A stretch of 64,000 bases of DNA from assembly GCA_037139415.1 (NCBI GenBank), contig JBAXGN010000001.1, positions 1 through 64,000 of the forward strand, written 5' to 3'. The position numbers and the translations under genes were made by a program. This DNA is from Verrucomicrobiota bacterium. GTDB taxonomy: Bacteria; Verrucomicrobiota; Verrucomicrobiia; Limisphaerales; Fontisphaeraceae. This document shows, one piece after another, positions 1 through 8,991 of the stretch. The notes under the pieces are model-generated. The model was not told the DNA's origin and did no database searches. It was given only the letters and a program-made list of their open reading frames with translations. Numbering within the stretch: the first letter of the stretch is position 1; each line of letters opens with the position of its first letter.

Positions 1-32
1 CCGTTTTTTTAAGAATCTTTATGTAGCGTTAT

Positions 33-650
33 TTATGCGCTGCTGTATAGCATTGAGATCAAGCAGGGTACCGCGAACGACGCATTGCTTCCATGCGATC
101 CGATCCCCATGGCAATTTGACTTCGAATCTCACTGTTGGTGTGGTGCAAGGCCTGCAATAACTGCGGATAGGCATCAGGTCCGATGCCTGCCAGGGCGGC
201 AGCAGCATCGAAGGTGCGGTTGGTATCCTCCAATCGGGCGACTAATTGCGGGATGGCGGGTTTAGCGATTGCCCCTAGCAGCGTAAACGCCCGGACAGCC
301 TGAACTCTGCTTATCTCTGGCTCTGGACCCATCGGGATTCCGTAATTCTGGCGGTGATTGATCGTTCGGATATATTTATGGACGATGGAGTCATTCGCGT
401 CGAGCATGGCCAGTATTTCCGGCAGTGCATTGGTGCCCATGGCCCGCAGGGCCTCCGCGACTTGCACCGTGTTCGAATCCGATCCGAGGTTGATCTCGGG
501 AAAGGTGATCGCCTTAATCTTCCCTACCCACTCGCTCAGGCTCTTCCCCTGGTAGCTGGGTTCGGCGGGCTTGCTTCTGTAGCAGATCAACGCCACGACG
601 AGGGCGAGCAGCGCGCTTGCGCCCAGCCATACTTTCGTCGTGGTTTTCAT
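33..650 (-). CDS. membrane-anchored HEAT-repeat protein
   Basis: Predicted protein of 205 residues. The start is put at the ATG at 650 because it directly precedes a positively charged stretch and a hydrophobic segment (about residues 7-24, WLGASALLALVVALIC), a signal anchor. The open frame upstream to 743 has no signal-like character. Next comes the motif YQGKSLSEWV, which is common at the start of HEAT-repeat proteins in Verrucomicrobia, then helical repeats (SRVQAVRAFTLLGAIAKPAI, LVARLEDTNRTFDAAAALAG). HEAT arrays are protein-binding scaffolds, and no catalytic motif is visible. The protein is short for this group, with room for only about four repeats, and it ends at a TAA at 33-35. It is exported or membrane-bound by inference; the function is unknown. 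Confidence 0.7.
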   Translation of the reverse strand: MKTTTKVWLGASALLALVVALICYRSKPAEPSYQGKSLSEWVGKIKAITFPEINLGSDSNTVQVAEALRAMGTNALPEILAMLDANDSIVHKYIRTINHRQNYGIPMGPEPEISRVQAVRAFTLLGAIAKPAIPQLVARLEDTNRTFDAAAALAGIGPDAYPQLLQALHHTNSEIRSQIAMGIGSHGSNASFAVPCLISMLYSSA

Positions 651-753
651 GCGCAGCATTCTGTCCCAAAATCGCCCCATTGACCACCAAAAACGCGCAA
701 CAAAGTACGTAGCAGACGACGTAAGGAGTCCCAATTGAGGCACCCTATCCGCG

Positions 754-1073
754 CTAGGGAGCGGTCCACCAGAACATGCGCTCCAGCCCTGCGCGGTTGG
801 CGTACGAGCGCGGCACCCAATCTTCCCGCAGCGTCAGGTGCGGGGAAAACCACCGGAGAACCTCCTCGCGGGTGGTGCCAAACGGCGGGCCCTCGGTGTC
901 CGGGATGATGTAATGCACAGCCAGGAATTGCCCGCCGGGCTTCAGCCAGCGCAGGACGGCGCGCACGTAATCCGCGCGGCGCTCCGGCTGGATGGCGCAG
1001 AACAGCGTGTGCTCAAAGACCCAGTCGAACGGGCGGGGCGGCGGGTCCGTGAGGAAATCGCTTGGCCGCCCCG
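754..1073 (-). pseudogene. C-terminal fragment of a TPMT-like SAM methyltransferase
   Basis: About 105 residues match the second half of thiopurine-methyltransferase-type SAM enzymes: DFLTDPPPRPFDWVFEHTLF, then R..YV.A...LKPGG and a long C-terminal stretch. The first half, including the glycine-rich SAM-binding motif I, is missing. Reading upstream on the minus strand, the sequence changes abruptly near 1060-1080 into an unrelated secreted-protein gene in another frame. The ATG at 1077 is therefore unlikely to be a real start. I read this as a remnant left by a deletion or recombination that fused two genes. Confidence 0.7.
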
Positions 1074-1561
1074 TCATTTATCCCGGAGAGCACCGCCCAG
1101 TACGTGGTATTGGCCTGCAAGGTAAAGGCGCTTGAGGGGGCGTAATCGAAAGTGCCACCACCATAAGGATCAATTCGTCCGCTCAACGTCGTGAGCGAAG
1201 TGCCCGGCACACCAGTCGCGTCACTAAACAGGAAGGCGGAAAAGCCACTGCCAAAACCGCCCGCACAGGTCAGGGTTATGCTGCCCAGCGGCGTTGCGCT
1301 GTTTCCCGTCGTGAACGAATTGGCCACGTCTTGGCCCACTCCGAGTGAGGGATTATTAATTGTGGCAAACTCATAACCAGGGGTGCCACCGCGAGTCGTC
1401 CCGAGATTGGAGACCAGCACGGCGGCGTGGGTGCCGGCAATGCTGGCGAATAAGGCCGCTGCCAGCAGGAGCGGTGTCTGTGCAAAGGCGTGGTGGACCG
1501 GATTGGCATGGTGCGGTTCACATTCATTGGCCGCCATGGCGGAATGGGGCTTGTTTATCAT
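1074..1561 (-). pseudogene. N-terminal fragment of a secreted choice-anchor-type protein
   Basis: Starts at the ATG at 1561, with an A-rich leader upstream rather than a clear ribosome-binding site. A signal peptide covers about residues 28-46 (FAQTPLLLAAALFASIAGTHA). The mature part (LVSNLG, SFTTGNSATPLGSITL, ASSAFTLQANTTYWAVLSG) follows the pattern of the choice-of-anchor R domain found in PEP-CTERM surface proteins. The domain breaks off after the TTYWAVLSG core. The frame then runs into the methyltransferase remnant out of frame and ends in a meaningless arginine/proline tail at 1013. No sorting signal remains, so the product is presumably non-functional. Confidence 0.65.
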
Positions 1562-1815
1562 AGTATTTCTTTTGTTATTACGTTTTGTTGTTCTTAGGGC
1601 AAGGGCATAGTACTCCGTTGACGGGCGATGCAATATTAATATATTTTATTATTATAGTTAGCTATCCTGAAGTCGGGATGCACAATTTTAGTATTTATGA
1701 ATGGTGCGGGAGGGACTGGATTTTCGGCATTGAATCGGTTGGGAAGTCCAAGCCATTGCCGCCTTGACTCCGTCGTTATTCTGCAATTGACACCGAAAAT
1801 CAGCTAGTTTGGCAC

Positions 1816-1843
1816 TTGACCTTGATCGGTGCGCGGGTATCAT
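1816..1843 (+). promoter_or_regulatory. candidate sigma-70 promoter of the FHA gene
   Basis: TTGACC at 1816-1821 and TATCAT at 1838-1843 are separated by 16 bases. Transcription would start near 1850 and give a leader of about 37 nt before the ATG at 1887. The rest of 1562-1815 is AT-rich and shows no gene. Confidence 0.45.
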
Positions 1844-1886
1844 ATCACCCATGAGCTTTTGCCAAAAGCAAGCGTGAAAGGGATAA

Positions 1887-3284
1887 ATGGCAACAACCAA
1901 ACGGTATTGTGTCCTGAAAAAACAGGAAGTAATCCTGAACGAAATTACCGGATGTCAATCTGGCGATCAGGAGTGTGATACCGCTCAGTGCAGGTATTCG
2001 TCGGCCATCACCAACAGTATGGCTTGGATACGCCCCGGTGCTGAACCCCAGGGGCGCGATTACACTACCGACTTAAAACCACCCGAACCGATGCCGCTTC
2101 GGATTGCACTGCCCGCCTCTCCTCTGGTGGCAAAGGCGGAAGTGGCACCCAACCCTATTCCGTCCGGCGATCTTTATCAAATCCGGATCGCTCGGGTGGA
2201 TGGAACCATGGTCGGGACGCAGGTGGTGTCGTCTGCCAGTGTCACGCGCATCGGGCGTGCTCCAGACAACGACCTCGTCATGCAGGATTCCTCGGTTTCT
2301 TCCCAGCACTGCCTTTTGGAATTCCGCGACGACTCCTGGTGGGTTCGCGATCTCAACAGCCGTTACGGCACCCGCATCAATAGCTTGCGGGTGACGGAAG
2401 CCAGGTTCATGGTTGGCGACCGTATCAGAATCGGTGACAGCGAACTCCGCTTGGAACAGGTGTCCGTCGCCAAAAACGTGCCTCCGGAGAGCGTGGCACC
2501 GGAGCCGGTTAGACCATCTACCCAAGGCCCTCAGCCGCTGGTTGTCAGTCCTTTGCCGCCGCCTGCCAGCGTTCCATTAATCGCCTCGCTTCAGGCGAAG
2601 AACGATGCGGAGTCGGGAACACCAACTTCTGCTGTCAATATTTCCTGCCATCAAATCCAGATCATGCAGGTGAATGAGACCATTGCCCGGTCGCTGGTGC
2701 TGTCCCCAAGCAGTGTCACGCGCATTGGGCGTGCTGCGGATAACGACATTGTGATACAGGATTCCGCAGTTTCCTCCCGGCATTGCAGTTTGGAATTTCG
2801 CGATGGTGCTTGGTGGATACGCGATCTCAACAGCCGGTATGGCACCCGCGTGAACGGCCAGGGGGTGACGGAAACGCCGATCAAGCCCGGCGATGTCATC
2901 CGGATCGGTGACAGCAAATTCCGCCTGGAGCAGGCGCCCGCCCCCAAGAACCGGCCCCAGAAGGTCGAGGTGACAAATCAGCCCGCCATCCCAGCCAACC
3001 CTGCTGCCGAGGCAGAAACTGTAACGCGCCGAGTGACGAAGGAGGAAGTGTCGAACATACCAATTGGCGCCTCTAACCTTTCACCGCCAAAGCAGACTAT
3101 TAGCGACATCCCAGTTCCAAGCACTGCCTCGAACGTTCTGCCGTCGGCACCGCCAGTGGTGAGTTCATCCACCATTTGGCACCGGATCGAGGTCAATGGG
3201 CGGGTAGCCCTTATAGTTGTGTTGGTTGGTGCGGCGATCATTTACTTTGTGACACACTGGAAAGAACTCGCTCGCGGGCAATAA
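1887..3284 (+). CDS. tail-anchored protein with two FHA domains
   Basis: 465 residues. FHA domains bind phosphothreonine peptides. Two copies are visible at about residues 95-190 and 255-350. Each has the hallmark order TRIGRA.DND, S..SS.HC..EFRD..WW.RDLNSRYGTR.N and GD.IRIGDS, keeping the Arg, Ser and Asn residues that contact phosphothreonine. The copies are very alike in DNA as well, so they come from an internal duplication. The N-terminus has four cysteines (8, 23, 30, 35) that could form a small metal site. Between and after the FHA domains are proline-rich linkers. A single hydrophobic helix near the C-terminus (VALIVVLVGAAIIYFV) is followed by a short basic tail, suggesting a tail-anchored protein facing the cytoplasm. 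The start has AAAGGGA just upstream. A kinase-like and a PP2C gene lie about 11 kb away; a functional link is only a guess. Confidence 0.85.
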   Translation: MATTKRYCVLKKQEVILNEITGCQSGDQECDTAQCRYSSAITNSMAWIRPGAEPQGRDYTTDLKPPEPMPLRIALPASPLVAKAEVAPNPIPSGDLYQIRIARVDGTMVGTQVVSSASVTRIGRAPDNDLVMQDSSVSSQHCLLEFRDDSWWVRDLNSRYGTRINSLRVTEARFMVGDRIRIGDSELRLEQVSVAKNVPPESVAPEPVRPSTQGPQPLVVSPLPPPASVPLIASLQAKNDAESGTPTSAVNISCHQIQIMQVNETIARSLVLSPSSVTRIGRAADNDIVIQDSAVSSRHCSLEFRDGAWWIRDLNSRYGTRVNGQGVTETPIKPGDVIRIGDSKFRLEQAPAPKNRPQKVEVTNQPAIPANPAAEAETVTRRVTKEEVSNIPIGASNLSPPKQTISDIPVPSTASNVLPSAPPVVSSSTIWHRIEVNGRVALIVVLVGAAIIYFVTHWKELARGQ

Positions 3285-3304
3285 TCCATGCGAAGGGACG
3301 GACT

Positions 3305-5389
3305 TCAATTGCTGCGTCTTCCCAGCGACACCACCAGCGCGGCCAGTTCATTATCCGGCGGGATTCGTGGATGCGGACGAATCCCGCGTTTCGCGCCCAA
3401 TTTTTCATACACCGGCGAGATTTGCGGCATGCTGAAATTTTTCGCGGTGTTGTAGAGCATGACCGGCCGGGGGGCCGTCAGCAGTAGAATGCTTTGAAAA
3501 CCGCCCATTCGCAGCAGACCGGGCACAAAAATATCGCTGGTGAGCAAAGCGGACTCATCATCCAGGTCCATGGCATTGACATCCGCAATCAAGGTGTCCG
3601 CCGCTGGGGCGGCCAGCATGGCCCACAGCCCGGCCCGTTCCACGCCAACCAATACGACCTGCGATTCATTGCCATCCTGCATTCGGGCAAAGGCGCAGGC
3701 GGTCACCAAATCTTGGACTCGCTCTTGGGCATCTGTGCGGTTGTACGTGGTGAACAACAAATCCGCCTGATTGGTGCGGATCGCTGCCTTGGCGGCATCG
3801 AACACCGTGCCGGTTTGATATAAGTCCGGAACTACCACCGTGACGCCTTTGTCCAGTAGTGCGCGTAATATTCCGGCAGGTGTACCCTGTGGATTCACAA
3901 CTCCGGCGTGGCCTTTGGGGTGGGCCAGCACGGCGGTGACCAGAATTTGCTTTGCTTTCTGTGGCACATAAAGGTGGACCGGCACGCGATCACCGCGTCC
4001 ATCGCGTCCGATCCATGCACGGGTTAACGTGTGGGCACCGTGTTCTTTTTTCTCCTGAACCACCACGCGTAATTTGTCCTTGGGCGATTCCACCTGCAAC
4101 GTGTGTTGCCAGGCGGGTCGCATTATTTGGCAGTACCGTTCCAACTCGACCGCGTTGTTTGGCAGTAACGAGGCAAAATGCGCTCGGGCCGCCTGTTTGA
4201 AGTGGTTGGCCAGTTGCGTTTCGGTGGCCAGATTGGTCGGCATTTGCGCCTCGGAAAACACCCGCAAATTCAGGCTGTCCACCGGGGGGTAGGGTAACTC
4301 CGGAATGCTCTCTCGGGCGGGTTGACGCAACAGGTATTGCGCAAAAAACGCCGCCACATGCTCACGCGTTTCCTGGTTGTAATTATGTTTGTACGGCAAC
4401 ACCTTGTACCGCACGCGATCACCCGCCCGAAAGAGGTCATAGACGCTCCGGATGGCAGGCCCCTCGACCGTCATGAACGCCTTGGTCCAATCCCCGGTGG
4501 CGGACATGAAAATCTGTGGCCTTGGCGCGGCCGTGGCGGCAATTTCCATGTTATTGTACTCGATGCGCAAGCCCGGCATGTTTTCACAGGTGCAACCACC
4601 TTGCATGGAATGCGACACCATGACGGTGGGGGCCAACACCGAAAGGCGATCGTCCACCGCGCCCAGCAGAAAGGTCTGCGTTCCGCCGCCCGATTCGCCC
4701 GTACACGCCAGGCGGTTAGTATCCACATCCGGCAGCCCGCATAAGAAATCCAGCGCGCGCAAACTGTCCCAGGTCAGCAATCCCATGGGATGAATGGCCC
4801 AGAGCAAATTGGTGGCATTTTTCGTGAACGCATAGTGCGCCCGGTAATTGGTCACGCCCGGCGGCGGGGCGATTTGAGTGTCATTGTAGCCCGGCATGTC
4901 ATACGAAAATGCCACCATTCCCAAGCGCGCCTGGGTGATGCATCGCGCCGCATGGCTGCAATTGGTACTATCTTCCAGTCGCCCATTTTTCCAGTGCCCA
5001 TGCGGATTCAACACTGCGGGATGCGGTCCATTACCCTTTCCCAATGGCCGGTAGAGGCTGCCGCACAGGTTGAATCCCGGCACACTTTCAAAATATACCT
5101 TCTCAATACTGAAATTCTGATATTCCGTTCGCCCAAAAATAGTCGCCTTGATGGGACCACGCTCCGGCATCGGCCACAACCCGGCACTCACGAGCACCTG
5201 CGTGCGGATCGCGTTGGCGCGCTCCTGCCAGTCCGCCTTCGATGCAATTTCAGGGAAGGTGCGCGGCGTATTCACGGTGACAACATTGGTTCCCCGCAAG
5301 TCGCACTCTGGCAACAGCGCGCCGCTCACCAGCGTGGGATCAGCCAGCCAGGCAACCATAAAAACCAACGACAATAACCAATTTTTCAT
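3305..5389 (-). CDS. secreted AXE1-like alpha/beta hydrolase with a degenerate second hydrolase domain
   Basis: 694 residues from the ATG at 5389, chosen because it starts a clean signal peptide (MKNWLLSLVFMVAWLADP). The first domain (about 60-370) is an acetyl-xylan-esterase/dienelactone-hydrolase type fold with nucleophile elbow GESGGG, an acid in SATGDW and a histidine in YKHNYNQ. The second half (about 450-690) looks like another alpha/beta hydrolase. Its elbow reads GVERAG, so the serine position is not serine and the domain is probably inactive or substrate-binding. Proteins of this build are frequent in Verrucomicrobia and Planctomycetes and are thought to deacylate plant or algal glycans; the substrate cannot be read from the sequence. 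It is divergent from the neighbouring GH38 gene with about 156 bases between. Confidence 0.8.
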   Translation of the reverse strand: MKNWLLSLVFMVAWLADPTLVSGALLPECDLRGTNVVTVNTPRTFPEIASKADWQERANAIRTQVLVSAGLWPMPERGPIKATIFGRTEYQNFSIEKVYFESVPGFNLCGSLYRPLGKGNGPHPAVLNPHGHWKNGRLEDSTNCSHAARCITQARLGMVAFSYDMPGYNDTQIAPPPGVTNYRAHYAFTKNATNLLWAIHPMGLLTWDSLRALDFLCGLPDVDTNRLACTGESGGGTQTFLLGAVDDRLSVLAPTVMVSHSMQGGCTCENMPGLRIEYNNMEIAATAAPRPQIFMSATGDWTKAFMTVEGPAIRSVYDLFRAGDRVRYKVLPYKHNYNQETREHVAAFFAQYLLRQPARESIPELPYPPVDSLNLRVFSEAQMPTNLATETQLANHFKQAARAHFASLLPNNAVELERYCQIMRPAWQHTLQVESPKDKLRVVVQEKKEHGAHTLTRAWIGRDGRGDRVPVHLYVPQKAKQILVTAVLAHPKGHAGVVNPQGTPAGILRALLDKGVTVVVPDLYQTGTVFDAAKAAIRTNQADLLFTTYNRTDAQERVQDLVTACAFARMQDGNESQVVLVGVERAGLWAMLAAPAADTLIADVNAMDLDDESALLTSDIFVPGLLRMGGFQSILLLTAPRPVMLYNTAKNFSMPQISPVYEKLGAKRGIRPHPRIPPDNELAALVVSLGRRSN

Positions 5390-5545
5390 GATGAACACGC
5401 TATACAAATATCACGTCACGAGTGGTTGTCGAGCCTTGATGCCATCCGAGTCACATAACAAAGAAATTCCCAGCAAAAATTTCCCTTGATAAAAATACGT
5501 TTACAGGAGTTGCAGCGGGCGGCGCCCCTTGGTAGAACTGAGCTT

Positions 5546-8500
5546 ATGAAAGCATTACGAGACTGGTTCATCTGCTGGATGTTCACCTTGGCGTCCGTTG
5601 GGGCTACCCACGGAGCAGCGTTGCAAAGGGATGGCGCGTTTGTCCGTTTGCTGCCCTTGCCGCCGCCCAAAATTGTCGCGTCCGCCGAAGAGTATCCAGG
5701 TGGAAAATTTGCGGCCACCCGGCTGCTCGATAACGATTTGAAAACGGAGTTCGCCTCGAATGGCAAAGGGACGAATACGTTTGTGGAGTTCGATTTCGGC
5801 GCGCCGGTGTACCTGGGCGGGTTTCGTCACCAGGATCGCAATGATCCCGCGACCATTGCGGCATCCGAATTGGCGTTTTTCGCTGCCGATGGCAAACTGC
5901 TCGCGACGTGGCCAGTCACCCATGTGAACCAGCGGGCCGGAGTCACCTTCTTTGCACTGCCGGAGTCGGTCATGGCGCAACGGGTGCGTTGGCGAGTTAC
6001 CCGGCTGGGTAGTTCGCACGGCACGGTGGGCGGGGCGGAGATCGCGTTTTTTGGTGCCGAAAATTCGGAGGCGACGCCTTCGGCGATGGGCATTGATTCG
6101 CAGACGGTGCAAGTCATTGACCGCCGTGGCGCAGCGTTGGTGCAGCCGCTCAAGTTGACGCTCGACAATCCTTACGCCCAACCGATGAAAGCGCGCGTGC
6201 TGTTGCAGGGGCAGGAGGCGCGGTCTTTGGACCTGACTTTTGGCCGTCACACGCTGGAATATACGGTGGCCGTTGCCGACACAGAACAATCGCTGAAGGT
6301 GGCCGTGGAAATTGAGGGGCAGCAGACGATCACGCGCGCGATTACGCTTAAGCCGGCGCGGAAGTTGACGGTGTATATCCTGCCGCATTCGCATACCGAC
6401 ATCGGTTACACGGCCATCCAAACCGACATTGAAGAGAAACAGATCAACAACCTCTTGCAAGGGTTGGCCGATGCGCGGCGCACCGCCAGCTATCCGGCGG
6501 GAGCACGGTTTGTCTGGAATGTCGAGGTGCTCTGGGCGGCGGACCTGTTTTTGCAACGGTTGACAACCAAACAGCAGGCGGAGTTTTTTGAGGCCGTTAA
6601 ACACGGCCAGGTTGCGCTCAACGGAATGTATCTGAATGAACTCACCGGCCTTTGCCGGCCCGAGGAATTGATCCGCTTGTTCCGTTATGCGACCCAGCTC
6701 GGTGAGCGCACGGGCGTGCCGGTGGACTCCGCCATGATCAGCGACGTTCCCGGCTACACGTGGGGCACCGTTACCGCCATGGCGCAGGCGGGCATCAAGT
6801 ATTTCTCGGTGGCACCGAATTACTTCGACCGCATTGGCGACATTCTGGTGCAGTGGGAAAACAAGCCGTTCTGGTGGGTCGGTCCCGATGGCCAGAGCAA
6901 GGTGTTGGTGTGGATTCCGTTCTGGGGCTACGCCATGTCGCATCGCTACGGCAAGATGACCACGCAACTGGTCGAAGAATTCAGCACCGGGTTGGACAAA
7001 CGGGATTATCCCTACGAGATTGCCTATGTCCGCTGGGCTGGCCATGGCGATAATGCCGTGCCGGATCCCGCCATCTGTGATTTCGTGAAAGAGTGGAATG
7101 AAACCCACGCCTGGCCGCAATTCGTGATTGCCTCCACCAGCGAGGCGTTCCGCGCCTTTGAGAAACGTTACGGCGATAAACTGCCGCAGGTACGCGGCGA
7201 CTGGACGCCCTATTGGGAAGACGGCGCTGGTTCTTCCGCCGCCGAGACCGCAATGAACCGGGCCAGTTCCGAACGGCTGGCTCAGGCAGAAACCCTCTGG
7301 GCGATGCTCGATCCCAAACGTTATCCGGCGAAGAAATTTGAGGCCGCCTGGAACAACGTATTGCTCTATTCGGAGCACACCTGGGGCGCGTATTGCAGCA
7401 TCTCCCAGCCGGCGAATCCGTTCACCGCCGATCAATGGAACATCAAGCAGTCCTATGCCACCATCGCGAACCTGCAATCGCGCCAACTCTTGAGCGATGC
7501 CGCGCAAAGTGGCGCGGGCTTTATACCCGTTACTCCCGCCTCGACCACCAACCCGGCGGCGAAATCCGCGTGCGTGGATATTTATAATACCACCTCCTGG
7601 CCACGCAGTGAACTGGTCTTGATTCCGATGGAACTTTCGGAAGTCGGCACGTTTGTCACCGATGACCAGGGGCTACCGGTACCCGCGCAACGATTGGCCA
7701 GCCGAAAACTGGCGGTGATGGTGAAAGACCTGCCGCCGTTTTCGGGCCGCCGTTACACGATCAGCAAGGCGGGGAAAGCGCCCGGTGAAATCAAGGCCAC
7801 TGCCGACGGTGCCACCTTGGATAACGGCAAACTTCACGTGCGCCTGGATGAACAGACCGGTGCCGTGGTGGAACTCCGCGCGAGCGGCATTGATGCCAAC
7901 CTTGCCGACACCGCCTCGGGGCATGCGCTGAACGACTACCTCTATCTCATCAGCGACGACTTGACCGCCCTCCAGCGCAATGGGCCGGTTAAGATCACGG
8001 TCCGCGACCGCGGCCCGCTGGTGGCCTCGCTGCTGGTGGAGTCGGATGCACCGGGCTGCCACAAACTCCTCCGCGAAATCCGCCTGGTGGCGGAGGCGGA
8101 CTACGTGGAACTGCTCAATACGGTGGATAAGAAACGGATCGAGGCGAAGAGTTATCATGCCAACGATGGCAAGGAGAGTGTCAACTTTGCTTTTCCATTC
8201 AATGTGCCGGATGGCCGGATGCGGATGGATATACCGCTCGGCATCATGCGTCCGGAGGAGGACCAGATGCCGAGTGCCTGCAAAAACTGGCTGACGGTGG
8301 GCCGCTGGGTGGATGTGGCCAATGACGCGTATGGGGTGACCTGGGTCACGTTGGATGCCCCCTTGGTACAGGTGGGCGGCATCACCGCCACGATGCTGAA
8401 TTCCCAGTACAATCCGGACGTTTGGCGCAAAAAGATTGACCGCTCGCAGAAGCTGTATTCCTGGGCGATGAACAACCACTGGGGCACCAACTACCGTGCT

Positions 8501-8890
8501 TACCAGGAAGGCCCGATGGTGTTCCGTTTCATCTTGCGTCCACACCGGGGCACCACGCCTGCCGGGGCCTCCCGTTTTGCCACCGGTTTCAGTCAGCCGT
8601 TGGTGGCGGTGCCGGGGCGGGGGATCGCTCCGCGCGGCACGCCGTTGTTGCGCGTCGAACCGGCGGAAGTGCTGGTGAGTGGATTCAAGCCCAGCGACGA
8701 TGGCCAAGCATTTATCGTGCGGCTGCTGGGGACCGGCGACCAACCGGCCAATGCCACCTTAACTTGGCCGCAGACCGCACCGAAACAGTTGTGGTTCAGC
8801 GACACCAGTGAGCGGAGGTTAAGCCAAGTCAGCGGAGCCATCGTGGTGCCGGCACACGGGATTTTAACCTTGCGCACGGAGTTGAAGTGA
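5546..8890 (+). CDS. secreted GH38-family alpha-mannosidase with N-terminal discoidin-like domain
   Basis: 1114 residues from the ATG at 5546, which begins a signal peptide (FICWMFTLASVGATHGAA); the frame upstream to 5486 adds nothing signal-like. Residues about 40-170 resemble an F5/8-type C carbohydrate-binding domain (ATRLLDNDLKTEFASNGKG, FVEFDFGAPVYLGGFRHQD). The GH38 catalytic part starts near 277 with LPHSHTDIGYT, in which His and Asp ligate zinc. It carries SDVPGYTWG near 396, the likely region of the catalytic nucleophile, and VRWAGHGDN further on. The C-terminal half has the beta-sandwich domains of the family. GH38 enzymes release alpha-mannose from glycans. Length and domain order suggest an intact periplasmic or secreted enzyme. 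Confidence 0.85.
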   Translation: MKALRDWFICWMFTLASVGATHGAALQRDGAFVRLLPLPPPKIVASAEEYPGGKFAATRLLDNDLKTEFASNGKGTNTFVEFDFGAPVYLGGFRHQDRNDPATIAASELAFFAADGKLLATWPVTHVNQRAGVTFFALPESVMAQRVRWRVTRLGSSHGTVGGAEIAFFGAENSEATPSAMGIDSQTVQVIDRRGAALVQPLKLTLDNPYAQPMKARVLLQGQEARSLDLTFGRHTLEYTVAVADTEQSLKVAVEIEGQQTITRAITLKPARKLTVYILPHSHTDIGYTAIQTDIEEKQINNLLQGLADARRTASYPAGARFVWNVEVLWAADLFLQRLTTKQQAEFFEAVKHGQVALNGMYLNELTGLCRPEELIRLFRYATQLGERTGVPVDSAMISDVPGYTWGTVTAMAQAGIKYFSVAPNYFDRIGDILVQWENKPFWWVGPDGQSKVLVWIPFWGYAMSHRYGKMTTQLVEEFSTGLDKRDYPYEIAYVRWAGHGDNAVPDPAICDFVKEWNETHAWPQFVIASTSEAFRAFEKRYGDKLPQVRGDWTPYWEDGAGSSAAETAMNRASSERLAQAETLWAMLDPKRYPAKKFEAAWNNVLLYSEHTWGAYCSISQPANPFTADQWNIKQSYATIANLQSRQLLSDAAQSGAGFIPVTPASTTNPAAKSACVDIYNTTSWPRSELVLIPMELSEVGTFVTDDQGLPVPAQRLASRKLAVMVKDLPPFSGRRYTISKAGKAPGEIKATADGATLDNGKLHVRLDEQTGAVVELRASGIDANLADTASGHALNDYLYLISDDLTALQRNGPVKITVRDRGPLVASLLVESDAPGCHKLLREIRLVAEADYVELLNTVDKKRIEAKSYHANDGKESVNFAFPFNVPDGRMRMDIPLGIMRPEEDQMPSACKNWLTVGRWVDVANDAYGVTWVTLDAPLVQVGGITATMLNSQYNPDVWRKKIDRSQKLYSWAMNNHWGTNYRAYQEGPMVFRFILRPHRGTTPAGASRFATGFSQPLVAVPGRGIAPRGTPLLRVEPAEVLVSGFKPSDDGQAFIVRLLGTGDQPANATLTWPQTAPKQLWFSDTSERRLSQVSGAIVVPAHGILTLRTELK

Positions 8891-8991
8891 GCGAGTCACC
8901 TCATGAATAACTATTGCCACGCCTGCAACTGAACGCCGAGGTGTTTTCGGCCACAATAGTCCCTTACAAGTGCGAGGAACAACAGGCTTTA

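Noticed and set aside
5555-7507. Long minus-strand open frame opposite GH38
   Set aside because: It is a shadow of the GH38 gene: arginine/histidine-rich and without any domain.
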